This document shows, one piece after another, positions 1 to 9,010 of a DNA stretch of 64,000 nt. The stretch lies in the NCBI RefSeq assembly GCF_900105135.1, contig NZ_LT629741.1, forward strand, positions 372,001-436,000. The letters run 5' to 3'. The stretch's first letter is position 1; each line of letters opens with the position of its first letter. The notes beneath the pieces are model-generated. The model saw only the letters and a program-made list of their open reading frames with translations, was not told where the DNA came from and ran no database searches. The DNA comes from Gramella sp. MAR_2010_147. Lineage in GTDB: Bacteria; Bacteroidota; Bacteroidia; Flavobacteriales; Flavobacteriaceae. A program made the translations under genes and the position numbers.

Positions 1-730
1 TAGCAAATTTAAGTACTATCTGAATAAAGCTTATGTAAGTCGGCTAGATTATGTGATTTCTGTTAGTAAAGAATGCCAGATTGATTTTCAGCAAACATTT
101 AATTTTCCCGATGAAAAGATTAGTACTGTGGAAATAGGAGTTGAGCATCAGTATATTGATGAAGATGTGCACGATTTGAATTTTCTAGAAGGAAATCATA
201 AGGTCATTACGCATATAGGTGGATATGTTCCTGAGAAAAATCATTTAAGGCTGATTCATATTTTTAAACAAATAACTTATGATTATCCAAATGCTAAATT
301 GTTATTAATTGGGAAGGGACATTTGGAAGAAAAAGTAAGAAAGGAAGTAAAGAGTTTAAATCTTGACAAAAACATTCATTTTCTAGGTTACCGTAATGAT
401 GTTTTAGAAATACTTTCACATTCAGATGCTTTTGTTCTTCCTAGTTTGATCGAAGGGCTTCCAGGTGTAATTTTAGAGGCTATGTACTGTAAAACTCCTG
501 TTGTAGCTTATAATGTAGGAGGTGTTAAAGAAGTTGTAAAACATGATACTGGCTGGCTTGTTGAAAAGAATGATGAAGAAACTTTTATAAATAGTTTAAG
601 AGAGGTTTTGAATAGTGATAGTCAATCTGCAAGCAAAATTCAAAATGCGAATAAAATGATCCATGATCGTTTCCTAAACAAAATTATTTCTAAACGGTTC
701 TTATCCATTTATGATGAAGTGAAAAATTAA
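1..730 (+). CDS. Glycosyltransferase family 4, C-terminal part (5' end outside window)
   Basis: The reading frame is open from base 2 to the stop at 730, so the window starts inside the gene; about 242 residues of an enzyme usually 350-400 long are present. What remains is mostly the C-terminal GT-B nucleotide-sugar-binding domain. Visible motifs are the domain start VITHIGGYVPEKNHLRLI, the LLLIGKG strand, and EGLPGVILEAM, the E-x7-E motif that contacts the sugar nucleotide in family GT4. It should add a sugar to a lipid-linked repeat unit at the inner face of the cytoplasmic membrane. An apparent GTG start at 53 is internal, because the frame continues upstream with GT-like sequence (VSRLDYVISVSKE). 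The sugar and linkage cannot be read from sequence. Confidence 0.88.
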   Translation, partial: SKFKYYLNKAYVSRLDYVISVSKECQIDFQQTFNFPDEKISTVEIGVEHQYIDEDVHDLNFLEGNHKVITHIGGYVPEKNHLRLIHIFKQITYDYPNAKLLLIGKGHLEEKVRKEVKSLNLDKNIHFLGYRNDVLEILSHSDAFVLPSLIEGLPGVILEAMYCKTPVVAYNVGGVKEVVKHDTGWLVEKNDEETFINSLREVLNSDSQSASKIQNANKMIHDRFLNKIISKRFLSIYDEVKN

Positions 731-785
731 TATTTATCAAATTTTTTATAATGTCCCAATTTATTGGTACCTAAAATTACCGGAG

Positions 786-1898
786 ATGTCTAAAATAAAA
801 ATTCTGCATATAATTAAATCTTTAGGAAGAGGTGGTGCAGAAATGTTACTCCCAGAAACCCTGAAAATTCACAATAAAGATAGATTTGAGTTTCATTACA
901 TCTATTTTCTTCCTTGGAAGGATCAAATGGTTAGTTCTATTGAAAAAGCTGGAGGTCGTGTCACCTGTTTGGAAGCGAAGGATAATATGCGATTATTATT
1001 TCAGTATAAAAATATCATAGATTATTGTGAGCAGCATAAAATAGATTTGATACATTGTCATCTTCCCTGGGCAGGATTTGTTGGTCGCCTGGTTTATAAG
1101 AAAACCGGTATACCGGTGATCTATTCTGAACATAATATGCAGGAGCGCTATCATATAGCCACAAAATCGATCAACAAACTTACTTTTAATTCACAAAGTC
1201 TGGTTTTTGGAGTTTCAAATGATGTGACAGATTCAATTAAGAGAAATATTAATCCAAATATTCCGGTTAAAACCCTTTTGAATGGTGTAAATACTAATTC
1301 ATTTATATCTAACCATACGGATTCAATCAAAAAAGATTTAGGCATCCCGGAAAATGCTGTTGTTATTGGGAATGTGGCTGTTTTTCGTTTTCAGAAACGC
1401 TTGGTAGAATGGTTAAAGGTAATCGATGAATTGCGAAAAGAGAATGGGAATATTTACGGTATCATAGTTGGTGCTGGACCTTTGGAAGATGAAATCAAGG
1501 AGGAATGGGAAAAACTTAACCTTCAAGACACAGTTTTTTTTGTTGGACTGCAAACCGAGGTAAGACCATATTTTGATGCTATGGATATATTCATGATGAG
1601 TTCTTCTTTTGAAGGTCTTCCCATTGCATTACTAGAAGCAATGAGCATGGAATGCGCTATTGTATCAACAGATGCAGGGGGTATTAAGGAAGTTATTAGA
1701 AATGAGAAAGACGGATTGACTGTACCAATAAATGAATGGAGATGTCTCGTTCCTGCAATTCAATTATTATTGGATGACCATGATAAATTAGAATATTTTA
1801 AAAAGGCTGCCAGGGTTAGGGTGGAAGAGTCTTTCAGTTTAGAGCGAATGGTTTCTGAATTAGAAAATTTCTACATTGATCTTGCTAGTAATGAGTAA
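786..1898 (+). CDS. Glycosyltransferase family 4
   Basis: This 370-residue protein has full GT4 length. The N-terminal acceptor domain opens with ILHIIKSLGRGGAEML, a common opening in this family, and has the HCHLPWAGFVGR loop near residue 95. The C-terminal donor domain carries IGNVAVFRFQKR and the E-x7-E motif EGLPIALLE near residues 275-283, followed by STDAGGIKEVI. It is predicted to be a cytosolic, membrane-associated transferase working on the surface polysaccharide repeat unit. It lies 55 bp after the preceding transferase and 25 bp before the next gene, consistent with one operon. Donor and acceptor are unknown. Confidence 0.92.
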   Translation: MSKIKILHIIKSLGRGGAEMLLPETLKIHNKDRFEFHYIYFLPWKDQMVSSIEKAGGRVTCLEAKDNMRLLFQYKNIIDYCEQHKIDLIHCHLPWAGFVGRLVYKKTGIPVIYSEHNMQERYHIATKSINKLTFNSQSLVFGVSNDVTDSIKRNINPNIPVKTLLNGVNTNSFISNHTDSIKKDLGIPENAVVIGNVAVFRFQKRLVEWLKVIDELRKENGNIYGIIVGAGPLEDEIKEEWEKLNLQDTVFFVGLQTEVRPYFDAMDIFMMSSSFEGLPIALLEAMSMECAIVSTDAGGIKEVIRNEKDGLTVPINEWRCLVPAIQLLLDDHDKLEYFKKAARVRVEESFSLERMVSELENFYIDLASNE

Positions 1899-1923
1899 AC
1901 TTAATAAAAATTAGAAATATATA

Positions 1924-2835
1924 ATGGTTATTAGAGAGGCTTCAGAATCGGATATAGATGGAATATTAAAGGTTTTAAAAGCTAGCTTAGGAGAGGTTTC
2001 TTCTAAAAAAACTAGAGAAGTTTGGAATTACAAACATATCAATAATCCATTCGGTAAGTCACTAGTACTAATTGCCATAGTGGATGGAAAAATTGTAGGT
2101 GTAAGGGCTTTTATGAGATGGCAATGGCAACTAGGAAGCGGAACTTATTCATGTTTCAGAGCAGTTGACACAGCCACCGATCCTAATTTTCAAGGAAGGG
2201 GAATTTTCAAAAAACTTACTTTAATGGCTTTAGATTTGGGTGTTGATGAGAAAAGTAACTTCGTTTTTAATACACCAAATTCTCAGAGTAGACCTGGCTA
2301 TATTAAAATGGGATGGAAAATCGTAGGTAAGGTGCCGGTTTATATAAGTCCATATTTTAATCTGAATATGAATAAGCCAAGTAATAAAATTGAAAATGGT
2401 AATATCTCGGATGATTTTTTGATTAAGCACAAAACTAATCAGATAGATACTCAAAAACTTTTTACCCCCAAAGATGCTAATTTTTTGTTTTGGCGTTATA
2501 GGGAATGTCCATTGCAAAAGTATCTTATTTATGAAAATAAAAATCTTTTTATAGCAGCTTATGTTAAAGAGCATAAACATTTTAAAGAATTAAGAATATC
2601 TGAATTAATTGGAGATTTAAGTGATAAAAAAATTCATAAAAGGGTTATATTATGGGCGCGAAATTTTGATGTAAATATTATAACATCAGGTACCAAAATT
2701 TTTCAATTTGGAATTAAGGGTGGATTTGGACCTGTACTGACATTAAAAAAATTGAAATTAGATCCTAAAAAGGAGGAAAGTTTATTAGGTATTAACAATT
2801 GGAATAACAGTATAGGGGATTTAGAATTATTTTAA
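1924..2835 (+). CDS. GNAT-family acyltransferase-like protein
   Basis: The 303-residue protein begins MVIREASESDIDGILKVL, the classic opening of GCN5-related N-acetyltransferases. Residues around 70-95 contain AVDTATDPNFQGRGIFKKL, matching the acyl-CoA-binding motif A (Q/RxxGxG/A). The part after about residue 150 is not a plain GNAT domain and resembles the second half of FemAB-like or larger GNAT proteins; its role is unclear. Its stop is two bases before the next start. In a polysaccharide locus, a protein of this type could acylate an amino sugar or the polymer, but that is inferred from context only. Confidence 0.75.
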   Translation: MVIREASESDIDGILKVLKASLGEVSSKKTREVWNYKHINNPFGKSLVLIAIVDGKIVGVRAFMRWQWQLGSGTYSCFRAVDTATDPNFQGRGIFKKLTLMALDLGVDEKSNFVFNTPNSQSRPGYIKMGWKIVGKVPVYISPYFNLNMNKPSNKIENGNISDDFLIKHKTNQIDTQKLFTPKDANFLFWRYRECPLQKYLIYENKNLFIAAYVKEHKHFKELRISELIGDLSDKKIHKRVILWARNFDVNIITSGTKIFQFGIKGGFGPVLTLKKLKLDPKKEESLLGINNWNNSIGDLELF

Positions 2836-2837
2836 TA

Positions 2838-4049
2838 ATGATTGGAGCTTTAGTATTAATTCTATTACTTTTTCTTCTTAATCAGGTTTTATTTTCTGGT
2901 TTAAAGACCCGTCATTCTTTTTTTTCAAAAAAGTTAATGAATACTTTGTATTGGTATCATACATTTTTTCTGGGCGTTTATTATACGTATGCTTTATTTA
3001 ATAATTCAGATTCAAAAAGATATTTTGAAGTGCCACAAGCTCCAGGTTTTTCTTGGATAGATTATTTTGGTACTAGTACAACTTTTATTAATTTTTTATC
3101 CTATCCATTTATTAACTATCTCAATTTCAATTACGAAATGATGATGGTATTGTTTGCCTGGTTTGGTTATATAGGATTTTTATATGCTTACTTGTTTTTT
3201 AGAGAGAGTATTCCCATTAAAATTACTGTTTTTAAAAACTTTGATTTTCTAATCTTGGTTCTTTTCTTTCCTAATATGCATTTTTGGACTGCTTCTTTGG
3301 GTAAAGGAGCTCCTATATTTATGGGTTTGATGATTTTCGCGTATGCTATCAATAAACCAAAATCCAGAATAGGTTTATTAATTTTATCCTCATTTATTAT
3401 CTATTACATTCGGCCACATGTTTTCTTGTTTGTTGCTGTGGGAACTGTGTTAGGTTACATGACTGGTAAAGAAAAAATAGCTTTTTGGAAAAAAATATTG
3501 ATTTATGTGGGAATGATCGGCGGATTACTACTTGCACAGGACGCAATATTAGGTGTTGCTGGCTTAGATGGCTCTGAAGACTTAATTTCAGATTTTGAAA
3601 ATTTTTCAGAAGATAGATCAAAAGATTTGTCACATTCAGGATCCGGTGTTAGTATGGCTTCATATCCTTTACCCCTTAAACTTTTCACTTTTTGGTTTAG
3701 ACCTCTTTTTTTTGATGCCCCGGGAGCACTTGGTTTGATCGTTTCCATTGAAAATTTGATATACTTATTATTATTTTTAAAGATTTGTAGGAAATCATTC
3801 ATATCATTTCTGAAAAAATCTAATATCTTAGTGAAAATGAGCCTTACGGTGTTCTTTTTGTCTTCTCTAGCCATGACCTTTATTATGTCCAACCTTGGTA
3901 TAATAATGCGTCAAAAATCAATGGTTATGTATTTTTTGTTTTTTGTGATTTACTATTACCTCGCTCAGCAGAAATATGATAGGGTGATGAAAATAAGGTC
4001 TTTAAAGAGTAATTTAGAAAAACGTAAAGTTGATACAGTACTGAATTAA
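2838..4049 (+). CDS. Polytopic membrane protein, candidate polysaccharide polymerase (Wzy-like), copy 1
   Basis: This 403-residue protein is strongly hydrophobic with about nine or ten probable membrane spans. It has no family I can name with certainty. Its clear paralogue lies at 6520-7749. Motifs shared by the two are LFFPNMHFW, GKGA, IRPH, TFWFRPLF, DAPG and MTFIMSNLGI near the C-terminus. The conserved charged/aromatic loop between spans, the size and its place among glycosyltransferases fit a Wzy-type polymerase or an EpsG-like protein. A Wzx flippase or another lipid-linked sugar-handling protein is a less likely alternative. No recognisable Wzx is present in the window, so that gene may lie upstream of base 1. 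Confidence 0.72.
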   Translation: MIGALVLILLLFLLNQVLFSGLKTRHSFFSKKLMNTLYWYHTFFLGVYYTYALFNNSDSKRYFEVPQAPGFSWIDYFGTSTTFINFLSYPFINYLNFNYEMMMVLFAWFGYIGFLYAYLFFRESIPIKITVFKNFDFLILVLFFPNMHFWTASLGKGAPIFMGLMIFAYAINKPKSRIGLLILSSFIIYYIRPHVFLFVAVGTVLGYMTGKEKIAFWKKILIYVGMIGGLLLAQDAILGVAGLDGSEDLISDFENFSEDRSKDLSHSGSGVSMASYPLPLKLFTFWFRPLFFDAPGALGLIVSIENLIYLLLFLKICRKSFISFLKKSNILVKMSLTVFFLSSLAMTFIMSNLGIIMRQKSMVMYFLFFVIYYYLAQQKYDRVMKIRSLKSNLEKRKVDTVLN

Positions 4050-4258
4050 ATTCCTCAATCTTAGCTTCCAAAATAGCTATTTCCATTAAGGAAAATTTTG
4101 CGGAAACATAATTGAGAGTTAATTTTATCAATTTTTTTATTGATAAGGAAAGATCTGTTGTAATTAAAATTTTTATGTAAAGAACAATAAGATAGTTTTT
4201 AAAATATTATTTTAAGGGAAATATTTCTGGAATTATTACGTAGTAGTAACAAGTGTTT

Positions 4259-5224
4259 ATGAAGAATGGTGCATTAGTAGTTTCCTTAGATTTCGAATTA
4301 TTGTGGGGAGTATTTGATAAGGTAGATTGGAAACAAAAGCAAGAGTATTTCTTAAATACCCGAAAGCTTATACCTGAAATTTTGCGGCTTTTTGAGCAAC
4401 ATGAAGTTTCCTGTACCTGGGCTACGGTAGGCATGTTGTTTAATGACAATTGGGATGAATGGAACTATAATATTCCTAAAGTAATTCCCGAATATAGAAA
4501 TAAGAAACTTTCAGCTTACAACTATGGAAAGTCTATCCAGAGTAAAGAAACTGAAAAGTTATGCTTTGCACCAGATCTTATCAGAAAAATCAAAGAAACC
4601 CAAGGGCAGGAAATAGGAACACATACTTATTCACATTATTATTGTCGGGAATCCGGACAAACAGTAGAAAGTTTCAGGGCTGATTTGTTACAATCTAAAA
4701 AACTTGCAAAAAAAGTTGAAATTAAACTGAATTCATTGGTTTTTCCCAGAAATCAAATTAATCCTGAATATCTTAAATTATGTCAGGAAATTGGCTTGTC
4801 TAGTGTACGCTCGAACCCTGATAATTGGTATTGGAAAAACACTCACAAAGATAGTTTATTACAAAAAATATTCAGAACCGGTGATGCCTATTTAGGAACA
4901 AATGATAAGTCTTATAAAACTTCCAAAATTGAAACATTTAATAGAGGTTTGGAAATTCAGAAGGCGAGTCGGCTTCTAAGACCACATAGTTCCAGAGTTA
5001 TCCAAAATAAGTTAAAAATAAGGAGGATATTTTCTGAAATGGAATGGGCTGCCAAACAAGGTGAAATCTATCATCTATGGTGGCATCCTCATAACTTCGG
5101 AAAGAATCCATTAGAAAATATTATGGAATTAAAAATTATACTTGAAAAATTTTCCGTTTTAAACGGCAAATACGGGTTTAATTCAAAAAACATGAATTCG
5201 GTAAAAAATTATAGTATAATTTAA
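4259..5224 (+). CDS. Polysaccharide deacetylase family protein
   Basis: The ATG at 4259 is preferred over the in-frame GTG two codons upstream. The product has about 321 residues. It carries the NodB-type signature: VVSLDFELLWG near the N-terminus (the Asp of the metal site) and EIGTHTYSHYYC near residue 120, giving the His-x3-His metal ligands. RPHSSR and WWHPHNFG near residues 245-275 look like the later catalytic motifs. Family members remove N-acetyl groups from amino-sugar polymers. There is no signal peptide, so it would act in the cytosol or at the membrane on lipid-linked intermediates. The gene is separated from the preceding one by about 210 bp of AT-rich sequence. Confidence 0.85.
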   Translation: MKNGALVVSLDFELLWGVFDKVDWKQKQEYFLNTRKLIPEILRLFEQHEVSCTWATVGMLFNDNWDEWNYNIPKVIPEYRNKKLSAYNYGKSIQSKETEKLCFAPDLIRKIKETQGQEIGTHTYSHYYCRESGQTVESFRADLLQSKKLAKKVEIKLNSLVFPRNQINPEYLKLCQEIGLSSVRSNPDNWYWKNTHKDSLLQKIFRTGDAYLGTNDKSYKTSKIETFNRGLEIQKASRLLRPHSSRVIQNKLKIRRIFSEMEWAAKQGEIYHLWWHPHNFGKNPLENIMELKIILEKFSVLNGKYGFNSKNMNSVKNYSII

Positions 5225-5227
5225 TTT

Positions 5228-6178
5228 TTATCTCCAATTCATTCTTGCTAATGATAAGAGATTTTTCAAGGCCTTTAAAACTTGGAAATGGGTTAAATTA
5301 TAATATATTAACATTTTAGTGTAATTTTTTGATCGTAATTTAAAAAAAGAACTTAACTGCTTATTCCTCTTACTCTTATAAAATTTAAAAATAACTTTAT
5401 ACGTTTCCATTTTAAATTTTAGTTGAATTTCTTTGGCTTGCATACTCCAAATTCCATCTTCGTGAAGTCTATAAAAGGAAGGTTTTATATATGATAAATA
5501 TTTACCCTTTCCGTAATGACCAAGTAGGCTAGTTAAAAAATTATCACTATTAATTATCTCTGTTATTTCTTTTGGAAAATCCTTTATAACATTTTTGAAG
5601 CAAATTGTTAATAATAATGGTTGTACTATTACTCTCTTTAAATCTTCCGAGCCTAAATCTCGTTGGGAATCTTTCAGTTTTATGGTTCGTTTATGATCTC
5701 TACCCGTGTATTTTACTTCATGAAATGTTAATACATAATCTGGATTTTGGTCTAAAAAATTAACTTGGTGTTGCAATTTATTTTCATCTCCCCAATAATC
5801 ATCACCATCACAATAGGCTATATATTTTCCATTGGCACAATATAAACTATATAAAGCATTAAAAATTCCGGTAAAAGTTTTATCAATCCTTATGTTATTT
5901 TGCCGTCGATGCCTAAAAAACCGGATTTTATCAGGAAATTTTTCAGCAAATGCCAAACAAATTTCTTTTGTTCCATCTGTAGAGTCATCATCACCTATTA
6001 AAATTTCAAAATCAAAATCAGTCTTTTGGTTTAAAATACTTTCCAAACATTCTGTAATATACGGTTGATGATTGTGAGTTGGCACACATACAGATACTTT
6101 AGGTTTAGAACCAACTTTATTGGGATGTTCAATTACAGGTGTTTTAAGAAACTTACTTTTAAATTCAGAAAAATTCAT
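5228..6178 (-). CDS. Glycosyltransferase family 2, on the reverse strand within the cluster
   Basis: The 316-residue product has a GT-A fold signature. VSVCVPTHNHQPYI starts at about residue 28, LIGDDDSTDGTKEI follows near residue 60, and CDGDDYWGDE near residue 125 supplies the DxD metal and nucleotide-sugar site. The C-terminal part is basic and ends in a hydrophobic stretch. The 3' end faces the deacetylase gene with only three bases between the stops. It is the only minus-strand gene among the glycan-assembly genes, so it must be transcribed separately, from the 6179-6519 spacer. It is probably a sugar transferase of the same glycan; a role in another glycan is possible. Confidence 0.9.
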   Translation of the reverse strand: MNFSEFKSKFLKTPVIEHPNKVGSKPKVSVCVPTHNHQPYITECLESILNQKTDFDFEILIGDDDSTDGTKEICLAFAEKFPDKIRFFRHRRQNNIRIDKTFTGIFNALYSLYCANGKYIAYCDGDDYWGDENKLQHQVNFLDQNPDYVLTFHEVKYTGRDHKRTIKLKDSQRDLGSEDLKRVIVQPLLLTICFKNVIKDFPKEITEIINSDNFLTSLLGHYGKGKYLSYIKPSFYRLHEDGIWSMQAKEIQLKFKMETYKVIFKFYKSKRNKQLSSFFKLRSKNYTKMLIYYNLTHFQVLKALKNLLSLARMNWR

Positions 6179-6519
6179 TAAAGTTATTGATTGTAATGTA
6201 CAAGGTATCTAAAAAAAAATTAAAAGTGTTCCATCAAAGAGCCTTTCAAACATTTTTTAAATAGAGGGCTTTTTAAAATTTAGCTGATTTCAAATACTTA
6301 AAAAATAGACGCTTTTAAATATAGCTTGTTTTTTCGTATTAGTATTTAATGTAAATACTAACTTAGTTTAAATGGGTGAAAAAATTCTGCACAATTATTG
6401 GGTAAAAAATACACATTTTTCTAGGTTTTACAGGTTTGCTTCTGGTTTCATTCACTGAATATAAACTAATTTTCTCTTTGGCAGAGGCTTTGCTTACACT
6501 CTACTTCGAATAAGGAGTT
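6179..6519. other. AT-rich divergent intergenic spacer
   Basis: This 341-bp gap separates the divergent GT2 gene and the second membrane-protein gene, so it should hold promoters for both. I find no protein-coding sequence in it. The one notable structure is a perfect 10-bp inverted repeat with a 3-base spacer at 6339-6361. TTTG elements occur (for example around 6434 and 6476), but none pairs convincingly with a TAnnTTTG box at normal spacing. Confidence 0.6.
6339..6361. promoter_or_regulatory. Perfect palindrome, candidate operator
   Basis: The arms TTAGTATTTA and TAAATACTAA are exact reverse complements around a 3-base centre. The site lies about 160 bp upstream of the membrane-protein gene and about 160 bp upstream of the divergent GT2 gene. 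The size fits a dimeric regulator site; the A+T-rich composition makes a strong RNA hairpin less likely. No regulator gene is adjacent. Confidence 0.4.
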
Positions 6520-7749
6520 ATGAAGATAGAATTTTATTTAAATATTTTGGAGGTATTGTTTCTGGTGCCTTTTATATATGAAATAAATCAGAAAATATTA
6601 AATAAGCTAGAAAGGGAATACTCTTTCTTTTCTAAAAAGAAAATGAATATACTCTTCTATTATCACCTCATATTTGGTGGTATTTATTATGTATATGCCT
6701 TTTCTAATCCTTCCGATAGTAAAGGTTATTTTAGTAGAGCTGAGGATTTCCAAGGTAGTTGGCTTGAACTATTAGGTACCGGAACAACTTTCATAGATTT
6801 TATATCATATCCTTTTATTAATTATCTAGGCTGTACCTACGAAATGATGATGCTATTATTTACATGGGTTGGATATTGGGGCTTTGTATTAGGCTTTTTA
6901 TTTTTTAAGGAAAATATTAAAGAGGGGGTTAGAGTATTTAAAAAAGTTGATCTACTTACTCTAATACTATTTTTTCCTAATATGCACTTTTGGTCTGCCT
7001 CTATAGGGAAAGGAGCACTTATCTTTTTTGGATTAATGTTGTTTGCCTATTCATTTAGTAGGCCAAGGGATCGTAAGTTGGGTCTTATCATTTCTTCTCT
7101 AATTGTGTTTGTAATCAGGCCACATATGTTTTTATTATTATGTATGGGGGGGGGGTATGGTCTTTATTTTGGCAAAAATCTTATTCCTAAGAGAGTTAAG
7201 ATTTTTGGGGGAATAGCTATTCTCGTTGGGTTGGTATTACTTCAGGATAAAATTTTAGCTGTAGTAAATTTAGGGGATTCTAATGACCTGATTTCAGACT
7301 TCCTTAAATTCTCTTCTAACCGTTCTGAAAGCTTAAGTTCAGCTACTTCTGGCGTTAATATGGCTGGATATAGTTTTCCTGAAAAGATTTTCACATTTTG
7401 GTTTAGACCATTATTTTTAGATGCACCTGGTTTTCTTGGGATAATAGTATCTATTGAAAATTTTATTTATCTGTGCCTTTTTGGAAAGATTTTTAGACTT
7501 AATTTTATCAAATTTTGGAAAAAGGCGCCTTCTCAAGTTAAATCATGCTTTATGATTTTTGTTTTAACGTCATTTGCCATGACATTCATTATGTCTAATT
7601 TAGGAATTATGATAAGACAGAAAACCATGATAATGTATTTTATGTTCTTCGTTATTTATTATTTTCTTGCCTTTGAAAAATCTAATGAAGTTAAGCTTAG
7701 ATTAGAGAGATTGAGTATTACTTCCTCTGCAAAGTCTATTAAGATTTAA
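6520..7749 (+). CDS. Polytopic membrane protein, candidate polysaccharide polymerase (Wzy-like), copy 2
   Basis: This 409-residue multi-span membrane protein is the paralogue of the one at 2838-4049 and can be aligned along nearly its whole length. Shared blocks are SYPFINYL, YEMMM, LFFPNMHFW, GKGA, IRPH, FRPLF, DAPG, VSIEN and FIMSNLGI. The ATG at 6520 follows an AAGGAG-like stretch. Codons 209-212 (Met-Gly-Gly-Gly) contain ten consecutive G at 7146-7155. Gain or loss of one G would put a stop within about 25 codons and cut the protein near its middle. The paralogue has no such run. Function as a polymerase is inferred from topology, length and neighbours. Confidence 0.72.
   Translation: MKIEFYLNILEVLFLVPFIYEINQKILNKLEREYSFFSKKKMNILFYYHLIFGGIYYVYAFSNPSDSKGYFSRAEDFQGSWLELLGTGTTFIDFISYPFINYLGCTYEMMMLLFTWVGYWGFVLGFLFFKENIKEGVRVFKKVDLLTLILFFPNMHFWSASIGKGALIFFGLMLFAYSFSRPRDRKLGLIISSLIVFVIRPHMFLLLCMGGGYGLYFGKNLIPKRVKIFGGIAILVGLVLLQDKILAVVNLGDSNDLISDFLKFSSNRSESLSSATSGVNMAGYSFPEKIFTFWFRPLFLDAPGFLGIIVSIENFIYLCLFGKIFRLNFIKFWKKAPSQVKSCFMIFVLTSFAMTFIMSNLGIMIRQKTMIMYFMFFVIYYFLAFEKSNEVKLRLERLSITSSAKSIKI
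7146..7155 (+). repeat. G10 homopolymer inside a coding sequence
   Basis: Ten consecutive G occur in frame within the membrane-protein gene at 6520-7749. With nine G the shifted frame ends at a TAG about two dozen codons on; with eleven G it ends at a TAA sooner. Such a tract is unexpected in sequence this A+T-rich and is the typical substrate of slipped-strand mispairing. Confidence 0.9.
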
Positions 7750-7810
7750 TGTATATATTTATACAGTATAACTATTCTTAAAGCTATAAATTCGCTATAA
7801 ATTTAAGTTA

Positions 7811-8974
7811 GTGCAAAAATTAATTAGAATTACCACAATTCCACTCTCATTAGAAAAATTATTAGAGGGACAATTAACCTTTATGAACAAACACTATGAG
7901 GTCGTTGCCGTCTCGGCAGAGCAAGATAGATTGGAAATATATGGTAAAGAGAACCAGGTTCAAACTTTCTGGGTAGGTTTAACCCGAGCAATCACTCCAT
8001 TTCAGGATTTAAAGGCCCTATTAAGACTGTATAATTACTTTAAAAAAGTCAACCCCTTAATAGTGCATACACACACACCAAAGGCAGGAACAATAGGAAT
8101 GCTGGCGGGAAAATTGGCCGGTGTGCCTATAAGATTACATACTGTCGCAGGATTGCCGCTTATGGAAACCCGTGGAGTAAAAAGAGTCATTCTAGATATG
8201 GTTGAGAAAATCACATATGCATGTGCCTCTAAAGTATATCCAAACTCCTACGAACTAAAAGAAATCATTCTTGATTTTGGTTATACTGATGAGAATAAAT
8301 TAAAAGTGCTGGGAGAAGGAAGTTCCAATGGGATTGATACATTATATTTTGATCCAGATAGTTACTCTGCTGAGGATAAAATATCATTAAAGAAGCAACT
8401 TAAAATTCCAGATTCTGATTTTATATATGTTTATGTAGGAAGATTAGTATCTGAAAAAGGTATAAATGAACTTGTAACTTCTTTTATTAATTTAGAGAAA
8501 ACTAATAAGAATATTTCGTTATTACTTGTGGGGCCACTTGAAGACGATTTAGATCCCTTAGATCCTAAAGTAGTGCATTACATTAATTCTAATGAGAAAA
8601 TTTTCACAACAGGTTATAAGGTAGATGTGCGCCCTTATTTTGCACTATCTAATATTTTGGTTTTTCCTAGTTATAGAGAAGGCTTTCCGAATGTCGTGAT
8701 GCAGGCCAATGCTATGAGCATTCCCGCTATTGTATCAGATATAAATGGATGTAACGAAATTGTAGAAGATGGTAAGAACGGTATTATTATACCGGTTAAA
8801 AACCATGAGGCATTAGAAGTATCTATGAGAAAAGTCTTTGAAGATGACGTTTTCTTATCTCGATTATCTCAAAACGCACGTGGATTAATACAAAAGAAAT
8901 ACGAAAGAAAACAGTTTTGGGAAATACTGTTAAAAGAATACAAAGAATTAGAGGCTCTAAATAAACATGATTAA
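7811..8974 (+). CDS. Glycosyltransferase family 4, PglA/WcfB-like
   Basis: The GTG at 7811 is the best start: it gives MQKLIRITTIPLSLEKLLEG, a usual opening of this Bacteroidota GT4 group, and no in-frame ATG lies near it. The 387-residue product has the acceptor-domain motif VHTHTPKAGTIGMLAGKLAG, then YVYVGRLVSEKGINELV, and the donor motif EGFPNVVMQ near residue 291, where Gln replaces the second Glu of E-x7-E. It sits directly before the initiating sugar-phosphate transferase gene. It is therefore the natural candidate to add the second sugar to the undecaprenyl-linked first sugar, as PglA does in Campylobacter. That assignment is inference; donor specificity is unknown. Confidence 0.9.
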   Translation: MQKLIRITTIPLSLEKLLEGQLTFMNKHYEVVAVSAEQDRLEIYGKENQVQTFWVGLTRAITPFQDLKALLRLYNYFKKVNPLIVHTHTPKAGTIGMLAGKLAGVPIRLHTVAGLPLMETRGVKRVILDMVEKITYACASKVYPNSYELKEIILDFGYTDENKLKVLGEGSSNGIDTLYFDPDSYSAEDKISLKKQLKIPDSDFIYVYVGRLVSEKGINELVTSFINLEKTNKNISLLLVGPLEDDLDPLDPKVVHYINSNEKIFTTGYKVDVRPYFALSNILVFPSYREGFPNVVMQANAMSIPAIVSDINGCNEIVEDGKNGIIIPVKNHEALEVSMRKVFEDDVFLSRLSQNARGLIQKKYERKQFWEILLKEYKELEALNKHD

Positions 8975-9010
8975 ATTCGCCGCCGCTAGTAAAATTATAT
9001 TGAATTTATA

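Noticed and set aside
3503..3892. 129-codon minus-strand frame
   Set aside because: Antisense shadow of the first polymerase-like membrane protein gene.
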